DNA of 64,000 nucleotides from RCIO01 sp040880025 (GTDB lineage: Bacteria; Pseudomonadota; Alphaproteobacteria; Rhizobiales; Rhizobiaceae), in the NCBI GenBank assembly GCA_040880025.1, contig JBBDJD010000022.1, positions 186,001-250,000 of the forward strand. The letters are read 5' to 3'. The notes below the pieces were generated by a model. That model saw only the letters and a program-made list of their open reading frames with translations, had not been told where the DNA came from and searched no databases. The first letter of the stretch is position 1; each line of letters starts with the position of its first letter. Position numbers and translations under genes: made by a program. Positions 51,878 to 60,342 of this stretch are shown here, in pieces.

Positions 51878-52477
51878 TCAATCCCACATCCGCTTCGCCA
51901 TCTCCCTCTCCTCCGGCCCAACCACATCAGCGTAAATGGCAGTAGTCGCGAGGCTAGCGTGCCCGAGCCATTTCTGGACGAGGGTGAGAGGTACGCCGGA
52001 GAGGACTGCCGAGACGGCAAAGCCGTGGCGCAACCCACGCGGCGAAGCTTGGAGACCGGCAATGCCAGCCTTGGCCATTACGTCCTTCACCCGTCGCCAG
52101 GCGAAGGTGCGACCGAAGGACCAAAGCGGCAGATCGGGATGATCGCGTTTCTTCCCCTGCAACAGCAGGCTGACCAGCGTGCCGGGCACTGGTATCTCGC
52201 GCACCACCACCTTGCCGCGCTTCTTTAGCGAGCGGATGGCGATCAGGTTGGCTCCAGGTTGCACCGACGAGACCGTGAGCGACAGCGCCTCGGATATCCG
52301 GCAGCCCGTGTAGGCGAGCGTCAGGCAGAGCGCGCGGGTATCGTGGTCTTCTTTGGAGGCAGCATCGAGGAAGGCGCGCCTCTCATCAAGATTTAGATAT
52401 TTGCGCCTGCCGTCGATGGCATAGAGGCTGCGATGATGCTGATACAGCGCGCTTTCGCGCCAAGATGCGATTGACAT
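51878..52477 (-). CDS. Minimal tyrosine recombinase/integrase
   Basis: 199 residues, nearly all catalytic domain; the N-terminal core-binding (SAM-like) domain of typical integrases is missing. Catalytic positions: Arg60 (TGCRISEAL), Lys in KKRGKV, Arg150 in PRGLRHGF, His173 (LGHAS) and Tyr182 (IYADV). The first His of the usual H-X-X-R is Arg147. Stand-alone short recombinases of this kind occur on plasmids and islands. It may move this region or be a truncated relic. Confidence 0.85.
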   Translation of the reverse strand: MSIASWRESALYQHHRSLYAIDGRRKYLNLDERRAFLDAASKEDHDTRALCLTLAYTGCRISEALSLTVSSVQPGANLIAIRSLKKRGKVVVREIPVPGTLVSLLLQGKKRDHPDLPLWSFGRTFAWRRVKDVMAKAGIAGLQASPRGLRHGFAVSAVLSGVPLTLVQKWLGHASLATTAIYADVVGPEEREMAKRMWD

Positions 52478-52555
52478 ATGAGAGCGGCCAAACTGGCGGG
52501 ACTTCTTGATCGGACCCGCCGCCAGTCAGTCGTCCCGTAGCGGTTGCCGCCTCGT

Positions 52556-52578
52556 GAACAAAATGGCCAATTTTGTTC
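52556..52578. promoter_or_regulatory. Palindromic site 1 upstream of secreted small protein
   Basis: Perfect arms GAACAAAAT and ATTTTGTTC with a 5-base centre GGCCA. The same dyad recurs, diverged, 140 bases downstream. Confidence 0.5.
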
Positions 52579-52695
52579 TCCGCCTACCGATCCGCCTTTC
52601 CGTCCATCCTTCGCCCTGTTGATGGATCGATGCTAGCCGAAGGTTCGTCTGGATTCAAGAATAAGCATCGGTATTTTCCCATATTTCGTAGATAA

Positions 52696-52718
52696 AAACA
52701 ATTTTGGCCATTCTGTTC
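52696..52718. promoter_or_regulatory. Palindromic site 2 upstream of secreted small protein
   Basis: Matches the reverse complement of site 1 at 19 of 23 positions, including the TTGGCCATT core and terminal TGTTC. Lies 109 bases before the ATG at 52828. Confidence 0.45.
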
Positions 52719-52827
52719 TTTTATCGCGTTCCAGCAATATCAAGAATAGAACCAATGTTTTCTGGTCTTTCCATCAAAATCTCCGCGCCTTGCTCTTTCA
52801 AGCCCGTGCTCTGCACAGGAGGAACAA

Positions 52828-53172
52828 ATGCGCCTTGCAATACTGATCGCCGTGGCCGCTTTCACCGTTTCAGCCGCCGCCGACACTGAGATCGTGGTCG
52901 GCAAGGATACGCCGATCTACACCATGTTCTGCGTTCAAGCCGATCCGGCGATTACCCTGATGCAGCGCCTTGTGAAGGGAGACGCGATCACTCCCGCCGA
53001 CTACGGCGGGCTGTGCGCACTGTATGCCGAACGGGCAGTGATCGAGACAGTGATTAGTCAGCAGGACGACCCATTCGGCCATACCTGGACGCTCGCGTCG
53101 GTGCGCCTGCCCAATGATCGGGTCGGCTATATCCTCACAAGCATCGCCGTGGTTGAAGGAATGGAGATTTAG
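52828..53172 (+). CDS. Small secreted hypothetical protein
   Basis: 114 residues. A signal peptide (MRLAILIAVAAFTVSAAAD) precedes a 95-residue mature part with two cysteines (FCVQADP, GLCALYAER) that could form one disulfide. AGGAGGAAC sits just upstream of the ATG. No family recognised. It lies downstream of two palindromes that look like its operators. Confidence 0.65.
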   Translation: MRLAILIAVAAFTVSAAADTEIVVGKDTPIYTMFCVQADPAITLMQRLVKGDAITPADYGGLCALYAERAVIETVISQQDDPFGHTWTLASVRLPNDRVGYILTSIAVVEGMEI

Positions 53173-53230
53173 CAACAATCGCACGGCGGGTCATCTCGCC
53201 GTGCGAACCTCCCCTCCGATCAGCTTGCCG

Positions 53231-53665
53231 CTATTTCTTTCGGCGCCCCATGGCAGCTGCCTTTGACTTTCGCCCCAGTCCTATCTTGAGGGCCATTGCC
53301 GACCGCTGGGCAGCATAGGCCGGTGCGACCATCGGATAGTCGGAGAGCAAGCTCCACTTCGCCCGGTACTGCTCCGGGGTGAGTTCATGGTGCGTGCTCA
53401 GATGGCGTTTCAGCGACTTGAACGTCTTGCCGCACTCCAGGCAGACGATGTGATCGTTCCTGACCGATCGCTTCACCGGTACGGCTGGTACCGGCTTCTC
53501 AATCTCTGCTGCTGTGTCGCCAGATGCCAGCTTTGAGAGCGACGCGTGCACGGTTTCGATAAGCTCGGGCAGGTTCGGAGCCTGGACCGGATTATTCGTC
53601 ACATAGGCCGAGACAATATCGGCGACAAGCTCGACGAGTTCACCCTTGTCCATCTGATCGGTCAT
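53231..53665 (-). CDS. MucR/Ros-family zinc-finger transcriptional regulator
   Basis: 144 residues from MTDQMDKGELVELVADIVSAYVTNNPV. The Ros-type C2H2 finger is HIVCLECGKTFKSLKRHLSTHHELTPEQYRAKW, followed by the basic tail RSAMALKIGLGRKSKAAAMGRRKK. MucR proteins are rhizobial repressors of exopolysaccharide, motility and virulence genes that bind AT-rich DNA. Accessory copies occur on plasmids and islands; this one may silence the adjacent foreign genes. Confidence 0.92.
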   Translation of the reverse strand: MTDQMDKGELVELVADIVSAYVTNNPVQAPNLPELIETVHASLSKLASGDTAAEIEKPVPAVPVKRSVRNDHIVCLECGKTFKSLKRHLSTHHELTPEQYRAKWSLLSDYPMVAPAYAAQRSAMALKIGLGRKSKAAAMGRRKK

Positions 53666-53975
53666 GGAAAATTCCTTCGTGGTTGCACTCCCCGACATCG
53701 GCAATATCCATCCGTCCCGGCAATTGCAACGCGGGGATCGAGAAGGGGATACGCTGGGGGATACCGTATCCCCAAGCTGTCCTGTTTAAAGACGGTGTAC
53801 ATAGATGCTCTTGGCGGAACATAGAGACGCAGATTTCCGAGCGATCAAAATGTGATTCATACCCATTTCTGGTATTCCCCACCCACCACCCCGTTGCCAC
53901 CGTCAAATCTTGTGATTGACCAGATCACTGTGCTCGATAGATTGAAGCGGGGCGCTGTTTTGGACGGGGATCATC
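53666..53975. other. Divergent intergenic region mucR / membrane protein (310 bp)
   Basis: No gene recognised. Contains three copies of the half-site GGGGATAC: 53745-53752 direct, and 53757-53773 as a dyad with one central base. AT-rich sequence from about 53800 may hold the promoter of the rightward pair. Confidence 0.5.
53757..53773. promoter_or_regulatory. GGGGATAC dyad upstream of mucR-like gene
   Basis: GGGGATAC-C-GTATCCCC, perfect 8-bp arms, with a third half-site 12 bases to the left in direct orientation. It lies 92 bases upstream of the MucR start on its minus strand. Confidence 0.5.
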
Positions 53976-54524
53976 ATGAATCTTTTGCTCGGCCGCGCAC
54001 AGAAGGACGCGGTATTCTCACTGGTACCTCTCAGGCTCGGCAGCGGCGTTATGTTTCAACTGCATGCCGAACTGGAACTCAACGAGGAAGAAAAACGTCT
54101 GCTGGCGACATACAAGTTCACCCGGGCGTCGCTCGTCCTTTCGGACCCGATCGATGATTTGAAGAAGGCGTTCCGCCCGGCCTTGCTGCTCGGCATACCT
54201 GCATACATCGTCTTTTGGTTCATCTTCGGGTTTTGGACAGCGCCTTCGGTGACGCTGGTATTCATCGGGGTCATGACCGTGGTGTATTTTCGGGCTCTGC
54301 GGGAACGGATCCTCGTCAGCGATCTTCTTGACGGGGGGCGCACCTTTCACTGCGACAGCATCATCGACCTGATCCACAAGGAAGCCTTCCTTGAGAACAT
54401 CTGCGCGTATCTGCGCCAGGTGCTCGAAAGCGCCAAGAACTGGCAGGACCGCGAGATCATACCGATCGCACCACTCGACAAGAAGGTCGCCAAGCTCGTC
54501 GTGCTCAGGGGCGCACGTGCCTGA
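53976..54524 (+). CDS. Hypothetical membrane protein paired with ATPase
   Basis: 182 residues. An N-terminal cytoplasmic part (ELELNEEEKRLLATYKF) leads to two hydrophobic segments (about 70-90 and 92-110), then a cytoplasmic C-terminal domain LIHKEAFLENICAYLRQVLESAKNW. No family recognised. Its stop overlaps the GTG of the HerA-like ATPase by 8 bases, so the two probably form a complex at the membrane. Confidence 0.72.
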   Translation: MNLLLGRAQKDAVFSLVPLRLGSGVMFQLHAELELNEEEKRLLATYKFTRASLVLSDPIDDLKKAFRPALLLGIPAYIVFWFIFGFWTAPSVTLVFIGVMTVVYFRALRERILVSDLLDGGRTFHCDSIIDLIHKEAFLENICAYLRQVLESAKNWQDREIIPIAPLDKKVAKLVVLRGARA

Positions 54525-56646
54525 CTATCCGGTCTATCGCGGCTTCGGCCTGCGCGGAACGATTGAGCGGCTGGCGAAACTGACGCTCACCGAGATCGGC
54601 AAGTCCGGCACGCGGCGCACGCTGGAGGAATTGACGGAACGGCTCGCGCGACAGCTCGGGGAAAAGGGGCTGGACACGGAGGCCGGGGTCCGAGCGTTTG
54701 CGCATAGCATTGCCGCCGGTGCCCTTTCCAGCTTCGCCAAGGAGGAAGGCGACCGCGCCCCGCCCCTCTATTTTGAGCCGCTTGCAGCCGCCGTCCGCGA
54801 CCTGCTCGACTATGAAGCACTCTTCACCTTGCCGGACCTCACCGGTGAGGGACCGGCCGCGCGCTCTGCCCTCTGGGAGGCCGAAGACAGCCTACTCAAG
54901 TTGGCGGCGCGGCTCGATCGCCTGGATGAGGTTACGGATGCCCTCTCCAACCTGTTCGCCTGGCTCATCGAGCCGGTGGTCACCGCGATACCGGCGCTGC
55001 TTGTTCCACCGACGAAGGAGCGAACCAACATCGTGTTCGAGACGCCGCTTCTCGACAATCTGGCCGAACTGCCGGCAGCGGTAGAGCGGATGGTGCAGGC
55101 ACCCTTCGCGCCCGATTGGGAAGAGTTCGGATTAACCGAAGCGCTGAAGGTTCGGCTCGAATACAATCTTATGGTCGCTTCTGGCGGCACGCCCGGCGAT
55201 CCAGCCGCTCGTGAGCGATCGCCGAAACTGCCGACCCGCGCGCCCGTCATGCCGCCAAGGGAGTTGGTGACCAGCTATCTCGGCGGCACACCGCTTACGT
55301 CGCTCTTCGACGTAGCCGTTCCGATCGTCATTCCGACCGAAACCCGCTTCGAGCACCACCACATCGTGGCCGGCAGCGGCCACGGCAAGACGCAGACCAT
55401 CCAGCAGCTCATCCTGCATGACCTCGATCTGGTCGCCGCCGGCCGCGCCAGCGTCATCGTCATCGACAGCCAGGCCGATCTCATTGACACCATCGCGGGC
55501 ATGGAGGTGTTTGCGCCGGGCGGTCCGCTTCACGACCGGCTCTGCCTCATCGATCCGACCGATGTGGAATGGCCGGTGGCGCTCAATCTGTTCGACGTTG
55601 GGCAGAGGCGCTTGCAGCGCTACTCCGCGCTCGACCGCGAGCGGCTCACCAATTCGATCCTGGAACTCTATGACTTCGTGCTGGGGTCGTTGTTGGACGC
55701 CGGCATGACGCAGAAGCAGAACGTCATATTCCGATACGTCACCCGGCTCTTAATCAACATCCCCGGCGCCACCATCCACACACTTCGCGAACTGCTCGAA
55801 GACGACGGCTACGACAAATACGCTGCTCACATCGCCAAGCTTGAGGGCTCTGCCCGTGCCTTCTTCGATAACGAATTCCGCGGCAAGGAATTCCAGCAGA
55901 CCAGGCGGCAGGTGCTTCGTCGCCTGTACGGCATCCTCGAAAACCAGACCTTCGAGCGCATGTTCTCGCACCCCAAGAGCAAGCTCGACCTCTTCGCCGA
56001 GATGAACGCCGGCAAGGTGATCCTGATCAACACCGCCAAGGACCTACTCAAAGAGAGCGGCACGGAAATCTTAGGCCGCTTCTTCATCGCAATGATCACC
56101 CAGGCCGCCCAGGAACGTGCTGTGCTCGCCAAGGACAAGCGTCTGCCGACCTTCGTTTATGTCGACGAGGCCAGCGATTATTTCGACCGTAACATCGGCA
56201 TCATTCTCTCCCAGGCGCGCAAGAACCGCGTCGGCATGGTGCTCAGCCACCAATATCTGGGCCAGCTTGAGCCGAAGCTCCTAGAGGCGATCTCGGCCAA
56301 CACCGCCATCAAATTCGCTGGCGGCGTGTCCGCCAAAGACGCGCGAGCGCTTGCCGGCGATCTCCGTACCGACGCCAGCATGATCGAGAACCAGGATAGG
56401 CTGACGTTCGCGGCATATGTGAAGGGTGTCACCAAGCGGGCGGTCTCAATCCGGATTATGGCTGGATTTATGGAAGACCAGCCGCGCATGAGCGCGGAAG
56501 ACCGCGAGCAGGTCCGTGAGGCGATGCGCGAGAAATATGCTGTGCATCATACGGAGATTGGGAGCCAAGACGAACCGGCCGCCGAGGATGAACCAGGAGC
56601 GCTGGACGATGAACCCGACACCGGCCAGCCGATGCCGTGGAATTAG
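54517..56646 (+). CDS. HerA/VirD4-like ATPase
   Basis: 709 residues, GTG start overlapping the previous stop. Walker A is AGSGHGKTQTIQQL (Gly286-Thr292) and Walker B is FVYVDEAS (Asp550-Glu551), followed by IILSQARKNRVGMVLSHQYLGQL, a pattern of FtsK/HerA and VirD4/TraG coupling proteins. The N-terminal 280 residues are alpha-helical and unfamiliar. The acidic C-terminal tail ends PMPWN. It could be a DNA-pumping ATPase from a mobile element, or a defence ATPase. No relaxase or type IV secretion genes are nearby. Confidence 0.8.
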   Translation: MPDYPVYRGFGLRGTIERLAKLTLTEIGKSGTRRTLEELTERLARQLGEKGLDTEAGVRAFAHSIAAGALSSFAKEEGDRAPPLYFEPLAAAVRDLLDYEALFTLPDLTGEGPAARSALWEAEDSLLKLAARLDRLDEVTDALSNLFAWLIEPVVTAIPALLVPPTKERTNIVFETPLLDNLAELPAAVERMVQAPFAPDWEEFGLTEALKVRLEYNLMVASGGTPGDPAARERSPKLPTRAPVMPPRELVTSYLGGTPLTSLFDVAVPIVIPTETRFEHHHIVAGSGHGKTQTIQQLILHDLDLVAAGRASVIVIDSQADLIDTIAGMEVFAPGGPLHDRLCLIDPTDVEWPVALNLFDVGQRRLQRYSALDRERLTNSILELYDFVLGSLLDAGMTQKQNVIFRYVTRLLINIPGATIHTLRELLEDDGYDKYAAHIAKLEGSARAFFDNEFRGKEFQQTRRQVLRRLYGILENQTFERMFSHPKSKLDLFAEMNAGKVILINTAKDLLKESGTEILGRFFIAMITQAAQERAVLAKDKRLPTFVYVDEASDYFDRNIGIILSQARKNRVGMVLSHQYLGQLEPKLLEAISANTAIKFAGGVSAKDARALAGDLRTDASMIENQDRLTFAAYVKGVTKRAVSIRIMAGFMEDQPRMSAEDREQVREAMREKYAVHHTEIGSQDEPAAEDEPGALDDEPDTGQPMPWN

Positions 56647-56689
56647 GCTCGCAAAGCAGAGTCCAGTCTTGATCGAATCAGGAAAGCAA

Positions 56690-56866
56690 GTGCCGATTAT
56701 GACCGCCTACGACTCAAGACGGATTCCGACGCGTATTGTGCTTCGGGACCTTTTGTCAACCTACGAGAGCTTTGCATCATGCGACTGGCCGAACGATTTT
56801 TTTGCGATTGCAGACGACTTGCGAAAGGTGTCGCATAATCAATCTACTGACTCGACCAACCGGTAG
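56690..56866 (+). CDS. Small hypothetical ORF
   Basis: 58 codons, GTG start with AGGAAA 4 bases upstream (ATG at 56699 is an alternative). RIPTRIVLRDLLSTYESFAS and WPNDFFAIADDLRKVSHNQ look protein-like with an amphipathic helix, unlike the shadow frames around it. It lies between the ATPase and the LysR gene. No family recognised. Confidence 0.4.
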   Translation: MPIMTAYDSRRIPTRIVLRDLLSTYESFASCDWPNDFFAIADDLRKVSHNQSTDSTNR

Positions 56867-56897
56867 GCTACAGCCGACTGCAATAGGACCATGAAAG

Positions 56898-57824
56898 ATG
56901 GACATGCGCAGGCTCAATCTCGGACAAGTGAGCGCATTCCTTTCCGTTGTTCGTCTGGGCGGCGTTCGAAAGGCGGCACAATCGCTCTATCTGACACAGC
57001 CAGCTGTGACCACGCGTATAAAGAATCTTGAAGAATCTCTATCAACGGAACTCTTCGACAGGACCACGCTCGGATTGAAATTGACCAAGGAAGGAGAACT
57101 CTTCCTAAGATACGCAGAAGGTTTTGAACACCTTTCGGACCAGGTGGAAAAGAACATTATCGATCCCGCTAGCGTTGAGGGATATCTCCGCCTCGGAGCA
57201 TCCGAAACGATTGCCCAATGTTGGCTACCTGACTTCGTATCACGGCTTCATCGGAAGTATCCCAATATCCAGGTTGAGATCAACGTCGATATCTCGTTGA
57301 ATTTGCGCGCTGCGCTTCTAGATCGGCAAATCGACCTCGCCTTACTGCTGGGGCCAATATCCGAGTATTCGGTCGATAATATCGAGCTGCCAGAATTTGA
57401 TCTCGCATGGTACGCATCGGCCGCATTCGTTAAGCATGGAGATGACCCGTCTTCCTATCTGGCCAGACCCATCGTTACATATGCGCGCAATACGCGGCCA
57501 TACCGGGAATTGAAGGCGCTTCTCTTGGAGCATGTCGGGCCTGGCGTAGCGCTTTTCCCGTCATCGTCATTGTCCGCCTGCTTTCGCCTCGTTGAGGCGG
57601 GAATCGGCGTTGCTGCCCTGCCACGGGCGCTAGCGCGGCCGTACACTGAAAACGGCGCCATTGTTGAATTCGATCCTGGCTGGACGCCAAGTCCGCTGAC
57701 ATTCACTGCATCCTACCTCGGCGAACCGAAGACCCATATGCTGGAAATCGCAGCAAAAACCGCGCTTGAGGCCGCCCGCGACCATGCGGGTATAAAGTTA
57801 TTTGATGCGAACAGGCAAAAATAA
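56898..57824 (+). CDS. LysR-family transcriptional regulator
   Basis: 308 residues. The winged helix is RRLNLGQVSAFLSVVRLGGVRKAAQSLYLTQPAVTTRIKNLEESLSTELFDR, with a substrate-binding domain from about 92. Codon use is more AT-rich than in region 1. It is the first gene of the rightward catabolic cluster; 58 bases separate it from the DUF1445 gene. The likely inducer is the lactam or amino acid metabolised by the cluster. Confidence 0.9.
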   Translation: MDMRRLNLGQVSAFLSVVRLGGVRKAAQSLYLTQPAVTTRIKNLEESLSTELFDRTTLGLKLTKEGELFLRYAEGFEHLSDQVEKNIIDPASVEGYLRLGASETIAQCWLPDFVSRLHRKYPNIQVEINVDISLNLRAALLDRQIDLALLLGPISEYSVDNIELPEFDLAWYASAAFVKHGDDPSSYLARPIVTYARNTRPYRELKALLLEHVGPGVALFPSSSLSACFRLVEAGIGVAALPRALARPYTENGAIVEFDPGWTPSPLTFTASYLGEPKTHMLEIAAKTALEAARDHAGIKLFDANRQK

Positions 57825-57882
57825 TCGATTTGCGTTGATGTCCCCATGAGGGAATCCTCCTGGCCAAAGCAGGGGGTTTCAG

Positions 57883-58698
57883 ATGGACGAAGATAGTGGG
57901 CGGTTGCGACAGGCAGATCTGCCGGCAGTTCGCTCCGCCATTCGGTCGGGCCGCTTCCACTCTCATACCGCAGGGCTGGGGTCCGGGTTTCTTCAGGCTA
58001 ATCTCGCCATTCTTCCGGAAAGCGCTGCACTGGATTTCATGCGCTACTGTCAGCGCAATCCCAAACCGTGTCCGCTCGTTGGTGTTTCCGATACCGGAAA
58101 CCCGATGATGTTTACGCTCGGCCGCGACATCGACATTCGCACGGACGTGCCTGCGTACAACCTCTACCGGCATGGAGTCCTCGATAGCACGCTAACCGAT
58201 ATCACCAGTGTCTGGCAGGACGATTTCGTCGCCTTCGCCCTCGGATGCTCCTTCACATTTGAGCATGCGCTGATGAAGGCCGGTATCGAGATTTGGCACA
58301 TTCAAAACGACACTACCGTTCCAATGTTTCGGTCGAATATCGACACAGTCCCGGCAGGCGCATTCGAGGGCAAAATGGTCGTCACCATGCGCGCGCTGCC
58401 AGCCGCTGAGGCCAAACTAGCTACCGATATTTCGAGCCGATACCCGATGGCCCACGGTAGCCCGGTGCATTGCGGCGACCCCTCGAGGATCGGCATCGAC
58501 GACCTTTCGCTCCCCGACTGGGGCGATCCCGCACCCGTGCCAGAAGGACATGTCCCGGTTTTCTGGGCCTGCGGCGTCACTCCTCAGGTTGCGCTCGAAC
58601 GAGCAAGATTGCCGATCTGCATCACCCATAAGCCCGGTCACATGTTGATTACCGATGTTCCCGACGACGCAGAAGTCTCAGCAGTGCCATTCCTCTAG
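57883..58698 (+). CDS. DUF1445 putative hydro-lyase / D-glutamate cyclase-like
   Basis: 271 residues. FHSHTAGLGSGFLQANLAILPE, NPKPCPLVGVSDTGNP and FALGCSFTFEHALMKAGI are the hallmarks of the DUF1445/YcsI family. The human relative DGLUCY converts D-glutamate to 5-oxo-D-proline; bacterial YcsI lies near oxoprolinase genes in Bacillus. Next to a 5-oxoprolinase-type gene here, a role in 5-oxoproline/D-glutamate interconversion is likely. AGATATGAAATG precedes the following gene, 30 bases on. Confidence 0.87.
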   Translation: MDEDSGRLRQADLPAVRSAIRSGRFHSHTAGLGSGFLQANLAILPESAALDFMRYCQRNPKPCPLVGVSDTGNPMMFTLGRDIDIRTDVPAYNLYRHGVLDSTLTDITSVWQDDFVAFALGCSFTFEHALMKAGIEIWHIQNDTTVPMFRSNIDTVPAGAFEGKMVVTMRALPAAEAKLATDISSRYPMAHGSPVHCGDPSRIGIDDLSLPDWGDPAPVPEGHVPVFWACGVTPQVALERARLPICITHKPGHMLITDVPDDAEVSAVPFL

Positions 58699-58728
58699 CA
58701 ACCGAAACATCACTCAAGGAGATATGAA

Positions 58729-59766
58729 ATGAAACGGTATTTTGCATTGATCGCCACGACCGCCCTGATTGCATCCCCGGCCATAGCCGAGGACCTCAAT
58801 GTTGTCGGCAGTTGGTCGAGCCTACCGCTACACAAGCAATATGAGCGGCCATACTGGGAAAAGATGCTTCCTGAAGCATCCAAAGGGGCCATCAATATCT
58901 CACTCACGACCCACGACCAGATGGGCCTCGGCGTCGGAGACGTGTATCGCCTTCTGGGGCAGGGAGTATACGATGTAGGTATGACTGTTGCCGACTATGC
59001 TGTCGCAGACGCGCCCGAACTTGAAGGCCTCGACGTTCCTCTTCTTGCCATCAACGCCGAGGATGCGCGCGCCATGATTGATGCGGCGCGGCCGATGGTG
59101 AACGACATATACAGGGACCGCTTCAATTCGCACGTCCTGGCAATCGCTCCCTATCCACCCCAGATCGTATTCTGCAACAAAGAGATTTCTAGCCTGTCCG
59201 ACCTTGCGGGCCTTAAGGTGCGCGGCTCCGGACGCATGACAGCAAAGTTCCTCGAAGCATTGGGTGCCGAGGGGGTGAATGTTAGTTTCGCCGAAGTTCC
59301 GGGCGCGCTGCAGAAGGGCGTCGTCGATTGTGCCGTGACTGGAGCCGGTTCAGGCTACAGTGCGGGCTGGTGGGAAGTATCATCCCATCTGTTGACGCTG
59401 CCGCTCGGAGGTTGGGATCCAGTCGTTACCGCGATCAATATGGACAAGTGGAACAGCCTCGATGACAGCATGAAGGAACTGATCACAACCAGCATTAAGA
59501 GCGATTTCGAGGACCCGGCCTGGGTAAGCACACAAAACGCGTTGACCAACGACATCGCCTGCCTGACGGGCAATGGCGAGTGCGCAGAGGGCGAAGCCCG
59601 TTCGATGACGCTTGTCGAGGTAAGCGATGCTGACTTTGATCGAGCTCGCGAGATTCTCGTCAACGAGGTTCTGCCCGACTGGGCCGACCGCGCAGGCAGT
59701 GAATGGGCAACGCGCTGGAATGAGTCCGTCGGCGAGACCGTCGGCATCACGGTTCCGGCCAACTAA
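58729..59766 (+). CDS. TRAP transporter substrate-binding protein (DctP family)
   Basis: 345 residues. Signal peptide MKRYFALIATTALIASPAIAED. The ligand carboxylate-binding Arg is in DLAGLKVRGSGRMTAKFLEALGAEGV, and FAEVPGALQKGVVDCAVTGAGSGYSAGWWEVS matches the DctP family. It captures an organic acid in the periplasm for the DctQM membrane subunits. Context points to 5-oxoproline or a similar lactam, but this is inference. Confidence 0.9.
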   Translation: MKRYFALIATTALIASPAIAEDLNVVGSWSSLPLHKQYERPYWEKMLPEASKGAINISLTTHDQMGLGVGDVYRLLGQGVYDVGMTVADYAVADAPELEGLDVPLLAINAEDARAMIDAARPMVNDIYRDRFNSHVLAIAPYPPQIVFCNKEISSLSDLAGLKVRGSGRMTAKFLEALGAEGVNVSFAEVPGALQKGVVDCAVTGAGSGYSAGWWEVSSHLLTLPLGGWDPVVTAINMDKWNSLDDSMKELITTSIKSDFEDPAWVSTQNALTNDIACLTGNGECAEGEARSMTLVEVSDADFDRAREILVNEVLPDWADRAGSEWATRWNESVGETVGITVPAN

Positions 59767-59793
59767 GGTCGCGACCAATAAGGAAGAGCCCGC

Positions 59794-60342
59794 ATGACGC
59801 AAGATTTTCTCACGGCGTTCCGGCGGCTGAACGGTGTGGTCGCTATTCTAGTCGGCGCCTTGCTCCTGGTATGCGCAGCTTTCGTGCTGCTCGACATCCT
59901 CCTGCGTCAAGTAGGCTCCTCCTTCGGCGGCACGGACGAAATCAGCGGATACGTGATGGCCATCGCCACTTCATGGGGCATGGCTTTCGCCTTGCTGGAG
60001 CTCGGCCATGTGCGCATCGACTTGTTGCGCAGCCGCTTTACCACCAAGGGGCGCGTGCTGATCGACCTCGGATCCATGCTTGTTCTGAACGGGACAGTCA
60101 CGCTCATTGCCGTGCAATGCTGGCCAGTCGTCGCTACTTCGGTCGCCAATGGTTCGACAGCGAACACGTCACTCGAAACGCCGCTGGCGCTTGTTCAGAT
60201 TCCCTGGCTCGCCGGTTGGATGTGGTTCGCGCTCATGGGATGGCTGACATTCGTGGGCGCCGTGCTGCTCGTCTCACAGGGGCGCTTCGATGCGACTGAA
60301 AAAGCCATCGGTGCTTTCGCAGATCAGGATGCCCTACTGTGA
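59794..60342 (+). CDS. TRAP transporter small permease DctQ
   Basis: 182 residues with four hydrophobic segments (about 15-37, 50-68, 88-108, 138-160). GGTDEISGYVMAIATSWGMAFALLELGHVRIDLL is the DctQ signature. Its stop overlaps the GTG of dctM (GTGA), so the two are co-translated. It forms the membrane complex with DctM and uses a sodium gradient. Confidence 0.9.
   Translation: MTQDFLTAFRRLNGVVAILVGALLLVCAAFVLLDILLRQVGSSFGGTDEISGYVMAIATSWGMAFALLELGHVRIDLLRSRFTTKGRVLIDLGSMLVLNGTVTLIAVQCWPVVATSVANGSTANTSLETPLALVQIPWLAGWMWFALMGWLTFVGAVLLVSQGRFDATEKAIGAFADQDALL

Larger units (their letters stand above)
52478..52827. other. Intergenic region with two related palindromes (350 bp)
   Basis: No gene found. 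AT-rich toward 52680-52780. Carries two copies of an operator-like dyad (52556-52578 and 52696-52718) ahead of a small secreted-protein gene. Confidence 0.55.

Noticed and set aside
56516..56689. Longer open frame upstream of the small ORF at 56690
   Set aside because: It overlaps the end of the ATPase gene in another frame. Only the part from 56690 has a ribosome binding site and protein-like sequence.
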